64,000 bases of DNA, from contig NZ_JHET01000003.1 of NCBI RefSeq assembly GCF_000685355.1, positions 186,001-250,000 on the forward strand, read 5' to 3'. Shown piece after piece: positions 45,513 through 60,030 of this stretch. Under the pieces are notes generated by a model, which was not told the DNA's origin, searched no databases, and was given only the letters and a program-made list of their open reading frames with translations. A program made the position numbers and the translations under genes. Every line of letters starts with the position of its first letter. The stretch's first letter is position 1. The DNA comes from Microbacterium sp. CH12i. Its GTDB lineage: Bacteria; Actinomycetota; Actinomycetes; Actinomycetales; Microbacteriaceae.

Positions 45513-46694
45513 ATGACTGAGGCCCATGCGCCGCGCGAGAGCGCGACGCCGACCAGCAGATACACCCCGCTTCGCGAGCGGCACGAGTCGCTCGGTGCAT
45601 CCTTCACCGACTTCGGTGGCTGGCAGATGCCGGTGCGCTACACCTCTGACCTCGCCGAGCACCACGCAGTGCGTGATGCCGCCGGGCTCTTCGACATCTC
45701 GCATATGGCCGAATTCACGATCGAGGGCCCGGATGCTGCGGCATACCTGGACTACGCGCTCGCCGGGCGCCTGTCCACGATGACAATCGGCAAGGCGAAG
45801 TACTCTCTTCTTCTGGCCGAGAGCGGCGGCATCATCGATGACGTCATCGTCTACCGACTCGCTGACGATAACTTCCTGATCATCTCGAACGCCGGAAACC
45901 GGGGTGCAGTCGCCGAAGCGCTCGGCGAGCGAGTGCGTCCGTTCGTGCGTGAGCTGGTCGTGGAAGACGACGACACCACGCGCCGCGGAGTCAGCGTCTC
46001 CGACGTCTCCGACACCTACGCGCTGCTCGCGATCCAGGGTCCTGCTTCCGAGGCGATTGTTGCCGAGATCGACGGCATCACCGAGCTCAGCATCCCCTGG
46101 GGGGAGCAGAAGTACTACGCCTGGGCGTCCGCGCGCTACAACGGCGAACCGCTGCTGCTCGCTCGCACCGGCTACACCGGCGAGGACGGCTTCGAACTGC
46201 TCGTCCGCGCCGAAGATGCCCCTGCTCTCTGGGATGCGGTGCTCGCAGCCGGAGAACCGCACGGCATCGTCCCGGCTGGCCTCGCCGCCCGCGACACGCT
46301 GCGCCTCGAGGCGGGCATGCCGTTGTACGGCCATGAGCTCTCGCTCGACACTAAGCCTGCGCAGGCCGGACTCGGTCGAGTCGTGGCATCCGATAAGGAA
46401 TCCTTCGTCGGCAAGGATGCTGTCTCGGCCGCGGAAGGTGCGCACGTGCTTGTCGGTCTCGCAGCCGAAGGCAAGCGCGCTGGCCGCGCCGGCTACGCGG
46501 TGGTCGACGCAGATGGCACAGTGCTCGGTGAGATCACCAGCGGCGCGCTCAGCCCGACCCTCGGCCACCCGATCGCGATGGCTTTTATCGATCCTTCTTC
46601 CGTCGAAGAGGGAACAGCCGTATTCCTGGATGTACGTGGAACTAAGATCCCCGCGGCCGTAGCCGCCCTGCCTTTCTATCGGAGGAAGAAATGA
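45513..46694 (+). CDS. gcvT: glycine cleavage system T protein (aminomethyltransferase)
   Basis: GcvT transfers the methylene group of the lipoyl-bound intermediate to tetrahydrofolate. The 393-residue protein has [31 protein letters not shown]-type sequence, YLDYALAG, the [14 protein letters not shown] motif and the C-terminal [21 protein letters not shown]. The ATG at 45513 follows CGGGAGAACTCC. It overlaps gcvH by four bases and is under the glycine riboswitch. Confidence 0.96.
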   Translation: MTEAHAPRESATPTSRYTPLRERHESLGASFTDFGGWQMPVRYTSDLAEHHAVRDAAGLFDISHMAEFTIEGPDAAAYLDYALAGRLSTMTIGKAKYSLLLAESGGIIDDVIVYRLADDNFLIISNAGNRGAVAEALGERVRPFVRELVVEDDDTTRRGVSVSDVSDTYALLAIQGPASEAIVAEIDGITELSIPWGEQKYYAWASARYNGEPLLLARTGYTGEDGFELLVRAEDAPALWDAVLAAGEPHGIVPAGLAARDTLRLEAGMPLYGHELSLDTKPAQAGLGRVVASDKESFVGKDAVSAAEGAHVLVGLAAEGKRAGRAGYAVVDADGTVLGEITSGALSPTLGHPIAMAFIDPSSVEEGTAVFLDVRGTKIPAAVAALPFYRRKK

Positions 46695-47068
46695 CTGACC
46701 TCAACGCCCTCAAGTACACCGAAGAGCACGAGTGGCTCTCGATCACGGACGGTGTCGCCACCATCGGCATCACCGATTTCGCTGCCGAGAAGCTCGGTGA
46801 CGTCGTCTTCGTCGAGCTGCCCGCCGTGGGCACCGAGATCGCGGCCGGCGCTGTCGTCGGCGAGATCGAATCGACCAAGTCGGTCGGCGAGCTCTACGCA
46901 CCCCTTGTCGGAACGGTCACCGCGATCAACGATGCTGTTGTCGATGACCCCTCACTGGTGAACAGTGAGCCTTTCGAGGGCGGTTGGCTCATCAAGGTGG
47001 CCATCAACGATGGTGCCGCCGACGCACTGCTCGACCGCGACGCCTACGTCGCTCTCACGGAGGGTTGA
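46691..47068 (+). CDS. gcvH: glycine cleavage system H protein
   Basis: GcvH is the lipoyl carrier of the system. The 125-residue protein has [20 protein letters not shown] and the lipoylation lysine in the [15 protein letters not shown] motif. It ends in a short acidic helix. It is translationally coupled to gcvT (ATGA overlap), and gcvP follows seven bases later. Confidence 0.97.
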   Translation: MTDLNALKYTEEHEWLSITDGVATIGITDFAAEKLGDVVFVELPAVGTEIAAGAVVGEIESTKSVGELYAPLVGTVTAINDAVVDDPSLVNSEPFEGGWLIKVAINDGAADALLDRDAYVALTEG

Positions 47069-47075
47069 TTTCTCA

Positions 47076-49945
<2,870 letters not shown>

Positions 49946-50088
49946 CCTCTGCAAGATATTTCCAGAAGGTCACCACTCAGTAACGGTTGATTAACACAAC
50001 ACCCCATTGCGGGTCTGCGCGGGTTACTCTCAACACATCTGCGACTCGAACTCGGGTGCGCACTTCTACATGTCCACAGGAGGACAAA

Positions 50089-51708
50089 GTGAAGAGAAAC
50101 AAGATCGCCCTCGCGGGCGTGGGGATGTTGGCAGCGGGCGTCATTGCTCTCTCCGGATGTGCATCAGGTGGCGGCGGCGACGGTGGCGGCGACGCAGGTG
50201 GGTCTGGCGGAGTCGTCACGGTCCAGAGCAACGAACCGCAGAACCCACTCATCCCGGCAGTGACGAACGAAGTCGGCGGCGGCCTCGTGCTGCAGAACAT
50301 CTTCGCCGGGCTCGTCTACTACGAAGCCGACGGCGCGATGGCGATGGATGTCGCGGAGTCGATCGAGTCTGAAGACAACCAGCTCTGGACGATCAAGATC
50401 AAGGACGGCACGAAGTTCAGCGATGACACCCCTGTCACCGCCGAGTCGTTCGTGAACTCCTGGCAGTACGCCGCATCCGATCCTGCCGCTGAGAACCAGT
50501 GGTGGTTCGCGAACTTCGAGGGCTACAGCGCCGACGCCATTGTCGAGGATTCGCTCAGCCTCGAGGTCGTCGACGACACGACCTTCACTGTGCAGCTTGC
50601 TGCTCCCCAGTCGGACTTCCCGATCTCGCTCGGCTACCAGGTGTTCTCGCCGCTGCCCGAGTCATTCTTCGATGACCCGGAGGCGTTCGGCGAAGCTCCG
50701 ATCGGCAACGGCCCGTACAAGCTCGACAAGTGGGAGCACGACTCGGTCATCTCGCTCGTCCCGAACGAGGGTTACGACGGCCCGCGCAAGCCTCAGAACG
50801 GTGGAGTCGACCTCGTCAGCTACGGCACGGGGGAGGCGGCATACGCCGACCTGCTCTCCGACAACCTCGATGTGATCAACCCCGGCGTTCCGCCGTCGGC
50901 ACTGGCCACGTACAAGGATGACCTCGGCGACCGCGCTGTCGACCAGCCCGCCGCGATCTGGGAGGGGCTGACGATTCCTGCCCGCCTCGATCACTTCGCG
51001 AACGACGAAGAAGGAATCCTGCGTCGTCAGGCGATCTCCTACGCCATCGACCGTGACGAGATCACCGATGTGATCTTCGAGGGCACCAGGACGCCTGCCG
51101 TCGACTACACATCCCCAGTGATCGACGGATGGAACGATTCGCTCAAGGGTTCCGAGGTCACGCACGCGGATGCTGCGAAGGCTAAAGATCTGTGGGCACA
51201 GGCTGACGCCATCTCGCCATGGAGCGGCACCTTCACCATCGCGTACAACGCCGATGGTGGCCACCAGCCGTGGGTCGATGCAGTCTCGAACCAGCTGAAG
51301 AACACACTCGCCATCGATGCGGCCGGGCAGTCGTTCCCCGATCTCGCCACGCTGCGTGAAGAGATCAAGAACCGCACGTTGAACGCCGCAACGCGTTCGG
51401 GGTGGCAGTTCGACTACCCGGGTGCCTACAACATCCTGGGTGCGCTGTTCATCACCGGTGCAGGCTCGAACGACGGCGACTACTCGAACCCCGAGTACGA
51501 CAAGCTCGTGCAGGAGGGTGCGACAGCGCCAACGGTCGAAGACGGTCAGAAGCTCTTCGACCAGGCGCAGGAAGTTCTCTTCGCTGACCTTCCCGTCCTG
51601 CCGCTCTGGTACCGCTCGACGAACGCCGGCTACTCGACGGTGGTCGATAACGTGGAGTACGGCTGGGACAGCTGGCCGATCATCTACCAGATCACGAAGG
51701 CCGAGTAG
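50089..51708 (+). CDS. oligopeptide ABC transporter substrate-binding lipoprotein (SBP family 5)
   Basis: The 539-residue protein has a signal peptide ending in the lipobox LSGC, a Gly-rich linker and the family 5 domain. That domain includes LVYYEADGAMAMDVAESIE, WTIKIKDGTKFSDDTPVTAESFVNSWQYA and GNGPYKLDKWEHDSVISL. Members bind peptides, nickel or sugars. The GTG start follows AGGAGGACAAA. It heads an importer operon; a strong hairpin separates it from the permease genes, which usually raises the ratio of binding protein to permease. Confidence 0.93.
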   Translation: MKRNKIALAGVGMLAAGVIALSGCASGGGGDGGGDAGGSGGVVTVQSNEPQNPLIPAVTNEVGGGLVLQNIFAGLVYYEADGAMAMDVAESIESEDNQLWTIKIKDGTKFSDDTPVTAESFVNSWQYAASDPAAENQWWFANFEGYSADAIVEDSLSLEVVDDTTFTVQLAAPQSDFPISLGYQVFSPLPESFFDDPEAFGEAPIGNGPYKLDKWEHDSVISLVPNEGYDGPRKPQNGGVDLVSYGTGEAAYADLLSDNLDVINPGVPPSALATYKDDLGDRAVDQPAAIWEGLTIPARLDHFANDEEGILRRQAISYAIDRDEITDVIFEGTRTPAVDYTSPVIDGWNDSLKGSEVTHADAAKAKDLWAQADAISPWSGTFTIAYNADGGHQPWVDAVSNQLKNTLAIDAAGQSFPDLATLREEIKNRTLNAATRSGWQFDYPGAYNILGALFITGAGSNDGDYSNPEYDKLVQEGATAPTVEDGQKLFDQAQEVLFADLPVLPLWYRSTNAGYSTVVDNVEYGWDSWPIIYQITKAE

Positions 51709-51728
51709 CTCTCAGGCACTGTCCTGAA

Positions 51729-51772
51729 CGTGCGGTGCGGAGCGATGCAGATTCGTCGCTCCGCACCGCACG
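51729..51772 (+). terminator. intra-operon hairpin after the binding-protein gene
   Basis: Perfect 17-base arms (CGTGCGGTGCGGAGCGA and its complement) surround a 10-base loop. It follows the binding-protein stop by about 20 bases and precedes the first permease gene by 16. It lacks a T-run, so partial termination or 3' end protection of the upstream mRNA is likely. Confidence 0.75.
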
Positions 51773-51787
51773 GCTTGGGTGCTCGCT

Positions 51788-52716
51788 ATGACTGGATATA
51801 TCTTCCGACGCCTGCTTCAGGCGATACCCGTTTTCCTCGGGGCGACCTTCCTGATCTTCTCGATGGTCTTCCTCCTGCCCGGCGACCCGATCCTCGCGCT
51901 GTTCGGCGATAAGACGCCGACCGATGCGCAGTACGCAGCGCTCATGGCGGAGTACCACCTCGATCAGCCGTTCTTCACGCGCTACCTGATCTACCTGTCC
52001 GATCTGTTCCATGGCGACCTCGGCACGACGTTCCGCGGTCAAGAAGTCAACGACATCCTGCTGCGAACCTTTCCGGTGACGCTGCGGCTTGCGCTGCTGG
52101 CCATCGTGCTGCAGCTCGTGTTCGGTGTGGCCGTCGGCCTCGTTGCGGGCCTGCGCAAGAACAGCGTTTTCGACCACGTTTCAATGCTGATCTCCCTGCT
52201 CCTCATCTCTCTTCCCGTGTTCGTGCTCGCGTTCATCGCGCAGTTCTTCCTCGGCATCCAGCTGGAGATCTTCCGGCCAACCGTCAGTAGGGGCGTGCCG
52301 TGGATAGACCTCCTGCTTCCGGCGATCGTGCTTGCTGCGCTGAACTTCGCCTATGTGGTGAGACTGACCCGCGCTTCGGTCATCGAGACTCGCCAGCAGG
52401 ACTTCGTCCGGATGGCCTCGGTAAGGGGCTGCCCACGCGGCGAGTCATTCCCGTGCACGTGCTTCGAAACTCGTTGATCCCCGTCACCACGAACCTCGCT
52501 GCCGATTTCGGCATCCTGATCGTCGGTGCCACGGTCACTGAGGGCATCTTCAACGTCCCAGGAGTCGGCAACGAACTCTTCCAGGCGATCCGAAGACACG
52601 ATGCCCCCGAGATCGTGTCGATCGTCACCGTGCTGGTCATCATCTACGTCTTGGTGAACCTGCTGATCGACCTTCTGTACGGCGTGCTGGACCCGAGGAT
52701 TCGCTATGTCAAATGA
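51788..52716 (+). CDS. peptide ABC transporter permease, DppB-like (frameshifted)
   Basis: The first frame starts MTGYIFRRLLQAIPVFLGAT, with LLPGDPILALFGDKTPTDAQYAALMAEYHLDQPFFTRYL, and reaches the RQQDFVRMAS part of the EAA loop. The next frame continues GLPTRRVIPVHVLRNSLIPV and ends LLYGVLDPRIRYVK. One base more near 52421 restores about 309 residues and the whole EAA motif that contacts the ATPase. There are six membrane helices. The ATG has no clear ribosome binding site. Confidence 0.85.
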
Positions 52717-53659
52717 GATTCCTACGCGCCGGATGGCGCACTACGTCGCCGAAATCGACGAGGCGGGACTCGGTGCTGTCGACGCCGTACGAGTGAGCGA
52801 GCGCAAGAGCAACCTCTGGCTCGATGCCTGGCGTGACCTCCGTGGGCGCTGGATGTTCTGGGTCTCCGCGGTGTTCGTCGTGCTGCTCATCGTCGTCGCG
52901 CTCTTTCCTGGCCTTTTTGTGCAGGTCTCACCACACGCCTGCGAGCTGTCGAACTCGAACGCCGACCCTCGCGCCGGGCACCCGCTCGGTTTCGACTTCC
53001 AAGGGTGCGACGTCTACTCGCGAGTCATCAATGGCACGAGCACCTCGCTGTCGGTCGGCATCATTGTGACGATCATCATTGCCGTGATGGGTATCGTCGT
53101 CGGCGCGTTCGCTGGATTCTTCGGCGGATGGGTCGACTCGCTGCTCATGCGCATCGGCGACATGTTCTTCGCGATCCCTTACGTCCTCGCAGCTGTCGTG
53201 ATCATGTCGATGTTCCTGGCTAACCGGAACATCCTGGTGATCTCACTTGCCATCGGCTTCTTCGGCTGGCCATCGCTCGCGCGCATCCTGCGATCGGAGA
53301 TCCTGCGGGTGCGATCGAGTGACTTCGTGATGGCCTCCGAGGCGCTCGGAGTATCCCGAATCCGTACGATGTTCACGCACGTGCTGCCCAACTCGATCGC
53401 TCCCGTGATCGTGGTGAGCACCATCGGGCTCGCCGCGGCGATCACGGCGGAGGCAACGCTCTCATTCCTCGGCGTCGGGCTGCCCGGCGACGTCGTTTCC
53501 TGGGGCAAGGACATCGCCGATGCGCAGATTCGTCTGCGCACCGACCCCATGCCGCTGATCTATCCATCGATCGCACTGTCGCTGACCGTGCTCTCGTTCA
53601 TCATGCTGGGCGAGACTGTGCGCGATGCGCTCGACCCGAAGGCGAGGGCATTGCGATGA
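52706..53659 (+). CDS. peptide ABC transporter permease, DppC-like
   Basis: The 317-residue inner membrane protein has an N-terminal cytoplasmic part and helix (WVSAVFVVLLIVVALFPGLF). A periplasmic segment with LGFDFQGCDVYSRVINGTSTSLSVGI is followed by the EAA loop VRSSDFVMASEALGVSRIRTMFTHVLPNS. It overlaps the DppB-like gene by 11 bases and the ATPase gene by four bases, and forms the second half of the pore. Confidence 0.94.
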   Translation: MSNEIPTRRMAHYVAEIDEAGLGAVDAVRVSERKSNLWLDAWRDLRGRWMFWVSAVFVVLLIVVALFPGLFVQVSPHACELSNSNADPRAGHPLGFDFQGCDVYSRVINGTSTSLSVGIIVTIIIAVMGIVVGAFAGFFGGWVDSLLMRIGDMFFAIPYVLAAVVIMSMFLANRNILVISLAIGFFGWPSLARILRSEILRVRSSDFVMASEALGVSRIRTMFTHVLPNSIAPVIVVSTIGLAAAITAEATLSFLGVGLPGDVVSWGKDIADAQIRLRTDPMPLIYPSIALSLTVLSFIMLGETVRDALDPKARALR

Positions 53660-55389
53660 GCATCAACGATGCGAACGTTCCGCTGCTATCCGTGCAGAAC
53701 CTCGAAGTCGCCTTCCGGACGCAGGATGGCGTCGTGCCTGCCGTGCGCGGTGTCAGCTTCGATATCTACCCCGGCGAGACGATGGCGATCGTGGGCGAGT
53801 CGGGCTCTGGAAAGTCGACGACCGCACACGCCATCATCAACCTGTTGCCTGGCAGCGGGCGGGTGACCGGCGGAGCGGTGAACTTCCAGGGACGCGATCT
53901 GACGAAGCTGAGTCGCTCTCAGATCGAAGATGTGCGAGGAAAGCTCATAGGCCTGGTGCCTCAAGACCCGATGAACAGCCTCAACCCCGTGCACCGCATC
54001 GGATTCCAGGTCGAGGAGACGATCCTCGCCAACGGGCTGGCAAACAATCGTCGGGCCGCACGCAAACGGGCAATTGAGGTGCTCAAGGAGGCCGGACTCG
54101 CTGATGCAGAGGCTCGGCTGAGGCAGTTCCCGCATGAGTTCTCCGGCGGGATGCGCCAGCGGGTGCTCATCGGAATCGGCCTGTCGTCGCATCCGGACCT
54201 GCTCATCGCCGATGAGCCGACCAGTGCGCTCGACGTCACCGTGCAGAAGAAGATCCTCGACCATCTTGCGGGGCTTGCTGCGGAACGCAACACGGCGATG
54301 CTGTTCATCACGCATGACCTCGGTCTTGCGGCCGAGCGTGCCGAGAACCTCGTGGTGATGCACCGTGGGCGGATCGTGGAGTCGGGGCCCGCGCTCGAGA
54401 TTCTGCAGAACCCGCAGCATCCGTACACGCAGCGGTTGGTCTCAGCAGCGCCGAGCATCGCCTCGAAGCGGATTCAGGCTGCATCCAGTGCCGACGCGCC
54501 GGGCGAGGTGATCGAGATCACCGACACAGCAGGGGCGGCAGACCTGGCGGCGATCCCTTCGGTCGCAGCGCACGTTGTCTCGGAGACTGCCGAACCCGTG
54601 ATCGAATTCCGCGGCGTGACGAAGGTGTTCAAGATTCGCGGCACCGGGTTCAGCTCAACGCGGTTCACAGCTGTGGACGACATCTCGTTCCAGGTGCCCA
54701 AGGGTTCGACGATGGCGATCGTCGGCGAGTCCGGATCGGGCAAATCGACGGCGGCGAAACTTCTGCTGCGGTTGGAGCATAAAACGGCTGGAAAGATCCT
54801 CGTCAACGGCAGAGACACCGACACTCTCAACCGGTCGGAGCTGCAGGCGATGCGTCGGCAGATGCAGCCCGTGTTCCAGGATCCATATGGGTCGCTTGAT
54901 CCGTTGCACAACATCGGAAACACGGTCGCCGAGCCGCTGCGCGTGCACGGGGTAGGTGACGCCGCCTCGAGGCGTGCCAGGGTGTTCGAGGTGCTCGATC
55001 AGGTGGCGCTGCCCGCGAGCGTGGCAGACCGGTACCCGAACGAGCTCTCCGGTGGGCAGCGGCAGCGTGTTGCGGTCGCCCGCGCGTTGGCTCTGAAGCC
55101 CGAGATCGTGGTGCTTGACGAGGCGGTGTCTGCTCTGGATGTGTTGGTGCAGGCGCAGGTGCTCGCCTTGCTCGCCGATCTGCAGTCCGAGCTGAACCTC
55201 ACGTATCTCTTCATCACTCACGACCTCGCCGTCGTGCGTGTGATCGCCGACCGCGTCTGCGTCATGGAGAGCGGACGCATCGTGGAGCAGGGAACCGTCG
55301 ACGACATCTTCGCGAACCCGCAGCAGGAGTACACCGAGCGCTTGCTGAGCGCGATCCCCGGCGCCTCGATCACCCTTGGCGCCGGCTGA
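53656..55389 (+). CDS. fused dual-domain peptide ABC transporter ATPase (DppD-DppF type)
   Basis: The 577-residue protein joins two ATPase domains. Domain one has GESGSGKSTTAHAIINLLPG, FSGGMRQRVLIGIGL and LIADEPTSALD. Domain two has GESGSGKSTAAKLLLRLEH, LSGGQRQRVAVARAL and VVLDEAVSALDVLVQAQVL. Both carry the C-terminal oligopeptide segment (NPQHPYTQRL and NPQQEYTERL). The linker (about residues 270-310) is Ala/Asp-rich. It energises the importer formed with the two permeases. Confidence 0.94.
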   Translation: MSINDANVPLLSVQNLEVAFRTQDGVVPAVRGVSFDIYPGETMAIVGESGSGKSTTAHAIINLLPGSGRVTGGAVNFQGRDLTKLSRSQIEDVRGKLIGLVPQDPMNSLNPVHRIGFQVEETILANGLANNRRAARKRAIEVLKEAGLADAEARLRQFPHEFSGGMRQRVLIGIGLSSHPDLLIADEPTSALDVTVQKKILDHLAGLAAERNTAMLFITHDLGLAAERAENLVVMHRGRIVESGPALEILQNPQHPYTQRLVSAAPSIASKRIQAASSADAPGEVIEITDTAGAADLAAIPSVAAHVVSETAEPVIEFRGVTKVFKIRGTGFSSTRFTAVDDISFQVPKGSTMAIVGESGSGKSTAAKLLLRLEHKTAGKILVNGRDTDTLNRSELQAMRRQMQPVFQDPYGSLDPLHNIGNTVAEPLRVHGVGDAASRRARVFEVLDQVALPASVADRYPNELSGGQRQRVAVARALALKPEIVVLDEAVSALDVLVQAQVLALLADLQSELNLTYLFITHDLAVVRVIADRVCVMESGRIVEQGTVDDIFANPQQEYTERLLSAIPGASITLGAG

Positions 55390-55395
55390 CTTCTC

Positions 55396-55462
55396 CGAGA
55401 CTGCAAAACCACGCCGAGACAGCGACGTATCGCACGCGTCTCGGCGTGGTTTTGCAGTCTCG
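55396..55462. repeat. palindromic element E (CTGCAAAACCACGCCGAGAC family)
   Basis: Perfect 25-base arms flank a 17-base centre. It starts seven bases after the ABC ATPase stop and ends four bases before the stop of the convergent DUF559 gene. It matches element F and could act as a bidirectional terminator. Confidence 0.88.
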
Positions 55463-55466
55463 AGGA

Positions 55467-56408
55467 TCAATCCCGACCGAACGGACGCAAGCCTGTCAGG
55501 CGCATCGTGTCGCGAGGCCGCACGGGACGCAACCCCGCAGCGCGTAGTGCGGCATCGGCGGGCTCGATTTCATACAGTTCCGTCCAGCCCCAGCGCGCGA
55601 GCCCGGCCGTGTTGCGGCGAAGCCGGTTCTCTCGACGCTTCTCATCGACGATCGCGCGAGTCGGGTCGCCGAGATCGCTCGAGTACTTCACATCGCCGTC
55701 GGACTCACCGATGATGTCTGCATTCGGCCAGTAGAAGTCGGCGCGGTCGAGGTGTCCCTCAAAGAAGAACTCCTGCTGGAGGATCGGCCTCTCATAGCCG
55801 AGCCATTCGATTACGGCGAGGCTGGCTGATTCGAGCACGCTCTCCGGAGTCCCAGTCGCACGCTCCAGTGCCCAACGTGCTTGGCGTCGCCCCCGTCCCG
55901 ATCCCAGTGACTCGTTGAGCGCGAGGAGGGATGCTGGACAGGCGGCGACGTCGATACGCAGCAGAGCATCGGCGTATGCGAGCGCCTCCGCGGGCGGCCG
56001 AGAACGGGCAATGTCGACGGCGGTCACGGCGGGGGAAGTCAAGCGGATGCCGTCGATCACGATGATTTCGCGAGTGTCAACCGAGACGTGGGTGCGGATT
56101 CCGCGGTACTCGCGGGCCGTTCCTTCGCTGACGAGCACGTGTACGGGGCGACTCGGGTACGCGATGAGCACACCGAGAAGTGTTGCCGAGGATTCACCGC
56201 AGATCACGCGCCGAGGATCAGTCGCCAGCGCAGCGTGTACGCGTACGAGCTGCTTCTCCCAAGGAGGAAGCGCATCCCAGCGAGCCGTCTCGACATACAC
56301 ACCGCGTGCGAGACGTTTCAGCGCACCAGAACGCCATCCGCGTTCGGTGTGGCTGACCCCTTCATCGCGCGAGAGGATAAACGGCAGGGGGCTGGGGACG
56401 ATTTGCAT
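55467..56408 (-). CDS. winged-helix and DUF559 Vsr-like nuclease domain protein, second copy
   Basis: The 313-residue protein has the same layout as the 5532-6368 gene, with little direct identity. A winged-helix start has the wing GALKRLARGVYVE (residues 28-40). A middle segment holds ICGESSATLLGVLIAYPSRPVHVLV. The nuclease-like end has Glu193 (SVLES), Asp221/Asp224 (DRADFYW) and Glu235-Ser-Asp237 in IIGESDGDVKY. I start at the ATG at 56408. Elements E and F flank it on both sides. The role is unknown. Confidence 0.78.
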   Translation of the reverse strand: MQIVPSPLPFILSRDEGVSHTERGWRSGALKRLARGVYVETARWDALPPWEKQLVRVHAALATDPRRVICGESSATLLGVLIAYPSRPVHVLVSEGTAREYRGIRTHVSVDTREIIVIDGIRLTSPAVTAVDIARSRPPAEALAYADALLRIDVAACPASLLALNESLGSGRGRRQARWALERATGTPESVLESASLAVIEWLGYERPILQQEFFFEGHLDRADFYWPNADIIGESDGDVKYSSDLGDPTRAIVDEKRRENRLRRNTAGLARWGWTELYEIEPADAALRAAGLRPVRPRDTMRLTGLRPFGRD

Positions 56409-56506
56409 AATCCAACGTTGCCCGTGCGGCGGAACGATTCTCGGTTTGCACAGCTGTGTCCCCGCTGCATCCGATGTGCAGAACGAGTTGGCCCGGCACC
56501 CCTCAC

Positions 56507-57414
56507 TCAAACTGCAAAACCACGCCGAGACAGCCGCGATGCGACGCTGTCTCGGCGTGGTTTTGCACTCTGGCTAGGGGAGGAAAGGCGCCACCAGGGG
56601 GTACCCCACGAGGCCACGGCGTCGATCAGGAAGTGTGCCACTAGGAACGGCAGCAGCCTACCGGTGCGAGCGAACAGCCAGCCGAACAGCAGTCCCATCG
56701 CGAGGTTGCCGATAAAGGCGCCCGGCCCCTGGTACAGGTGATAGCTCGCACGCAGCACCGAGGTCGCGATGATGATCGGCCAGGTGCCCCAGCCGAGCTG
56801 CTTGAGACGGGTGAACAGGTAGCCCAGCACCACGAACTCCTCCATGAGAGCCGCGCGCGCGGCGGAGAGCAGCAGCACGGGCGCCGTCCACCAGTAGGCG
56901 TCGAGACTGCCGGGATTCACGGCGACGAAGAGTCCCAGCATCCGTCCGCCCACGTAGAGCGCAAGTCCGGGGATGCCGATGGCCAGAACGAGCAGGATGC
57001 CGCGGCCGACGTCGCGGCCCACGCGTGTGCCGTCGAGCCCGAGCCGACCCAGGTGCGGGCGTGACGACTGCCACAGCAGGAAGCACACCAACAGCACCGG
57101 AACAATAGAGAACCCGACACCCAGCACCTGGTAGATGAGGTCGAAGATCTCACGGTGCTGCGCGAGGGGTTCAATGTGGTGGTCTGCTCGGCCAGCGGCG
57201 TCGAATCCGTGAGTCGATACGCGAGCTGCACGATGGCGTAGACAGCGGATTGTCCGAGGCCGAGCGCGAGCACGATGCAATCTCCCACCAGATGCGCGAA
57301 CGCGCTGGTGCGGGCACCGCAGGTTCCTGACCTGCCGGTCCCTGAGCTCGTCGAAGGGTCACAGACCGATGTTACGGGAGCGTTCATATGCGCGCTCAGA
57401 GTGTGATCAGCCAT
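56507..57414 (-). CDS. CPBP family intramembrane metalloprotease-like protein (frameshifted)
   Basis: The N-terminal frame (MADHTLSAHMNAPVTSVCDP to LADSTPLAEQTTTLNP-type sequence) and the second frame (HREIFDLIYQVLGVGFSIVP) join with a one-base change near 57165. Eight or so membrane helices and the CPBP motifs (ALMEEFVVLGYLF, ASYHLYQG, LVAHFLIDA) are present. The last 20 residues (AKPRRDSVASRLSRRGFAV) are encoded by element F, and a dispersed repeat lies in the N-terminal region. An ATG at 57387 is another start. Confidence 0.75.
56511..56569. repeat. palindromic element F (CTGCAAAACCACGCCGAGAC family)
   Basis: Perfect 20-base inner arms (56514-56533 and 56547-56566) flank a 13-base centre, with one further mismatched pair outside. 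It shares its arms with element E but differs in the centre. It forms the last 20 codons of the CPBP gene, whose stop codon lies just beyond it. Confidence 0.88.
57338..57356. repeat. dispersed repeat unit CCCTGAGCTCGTCGAAGGG
   Basis: This 19-base unit, near-palindromic at its ends, shares CTGAGC..GTCGA with the tandem repeat at 938-973. It encodes DPSTSSGT in the N-terminal part of the CPBP protein, which suggests a later insertion. Confidence 0.5.
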
Positions 57415-57474
57415 CGTGCGATATCCTGTAGCGTCGGCATCCCGGCGCACCCCCTCCTCGTTTAGGAATTTTGC

Positions 57475-59388
<1,914 letters not shown>

Positions 59389-59405
59389 CGGACACTCGTC
59401 CGCCA

Positions 59406-59463
59406 TTCGAATCGCTCAAGTTGTTGCATCCGCGCCAGGATGGAACAACTTGAGCGATTCGAA
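59406..59463. repeat. palindromic element G (TTCGAATCGC family)
   Basis: Perfect 20-base arms (TTCGAATCGCTCAAGTTGTT and its complement) flank an 18-base centre that holds an inner CATCC/GGATG stem. It lies 17 bases after the typA stop and 15 before the stop of the convergent regulator gene. It may act as a bidirectional terminator. Confidence 0.88.
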
Positions 59464-59478
59464 CGTGTGGGGCGAGCG

Positions 59479-60028
59479 TCAGCGCAGCTCGGTGATGAGC
59501 ACTGCGCTCGTACCGGGCGCCAACGCCTCGAACACGTGCGGTGCGTCGCCCGCGTACGAGAGGTAGTCGCCGGGGGGAGAGCAGGATCGGCTCTTCAGCG
59601 GGGCCGATGAGTGCCGAACCGGTCATGAGGATGACGTGCTCGGTCGTGCCAGCCAGGTGTGGCGTTGAACGTCGTGGTTCGCCGGGCTCGGCGCGGATAA
59701 CATAGACGTCGCGGCGTGCACCGGGTGGGCTCGCCGAGAGGAGTGTCGCGCTGTAGTGCGCGGCCGCAGAAGGCACGCCGTCGAGATCCCCGGCGCGAAT
59801 CAGCGTCGGCGGATTGGCTTGCTGGTCAACGAGCGAGGCGAAGGGGATGCCGAGAGCATCGCCGAGAGCCCACAAAGTTTCGACGCTCGGGTTTCCGGTG
59901 CCGCTCTCGAGCTGCGAGACCGTTGCCTTGGAGACTCCGGCGCGCCGGGCAAGCTCCGAGATAGTGATCGCGGCGGACTCTCGCTCACGCCGTAGGGCTT
60001 GTCCGATTCGTGTTCCGAGATCCTCCAT
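59479..60028 (-). CDS. XRE family regulator with cupin domain (frameshifted)
   Basis: An N-terminal helix-turn-helix (ITISELARRAGVSKATVSQLESGTGNPSVETLWALGDALG, residues 22-61) is followed by a cupin domain (VYVIRAEPG, TEHVILMTGSALIGP). After PILLSP the frame breaks in a run of six G (59572-59577, plus strand). One fewer continues GDYLSYAGDAPHVFEALAPG to VLITELR and the stop at 59479, about 183 residues. It is divergent from azlCD, which it probably controls. Confidence 0.82.
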
Positions 60029-60030
60029 TC

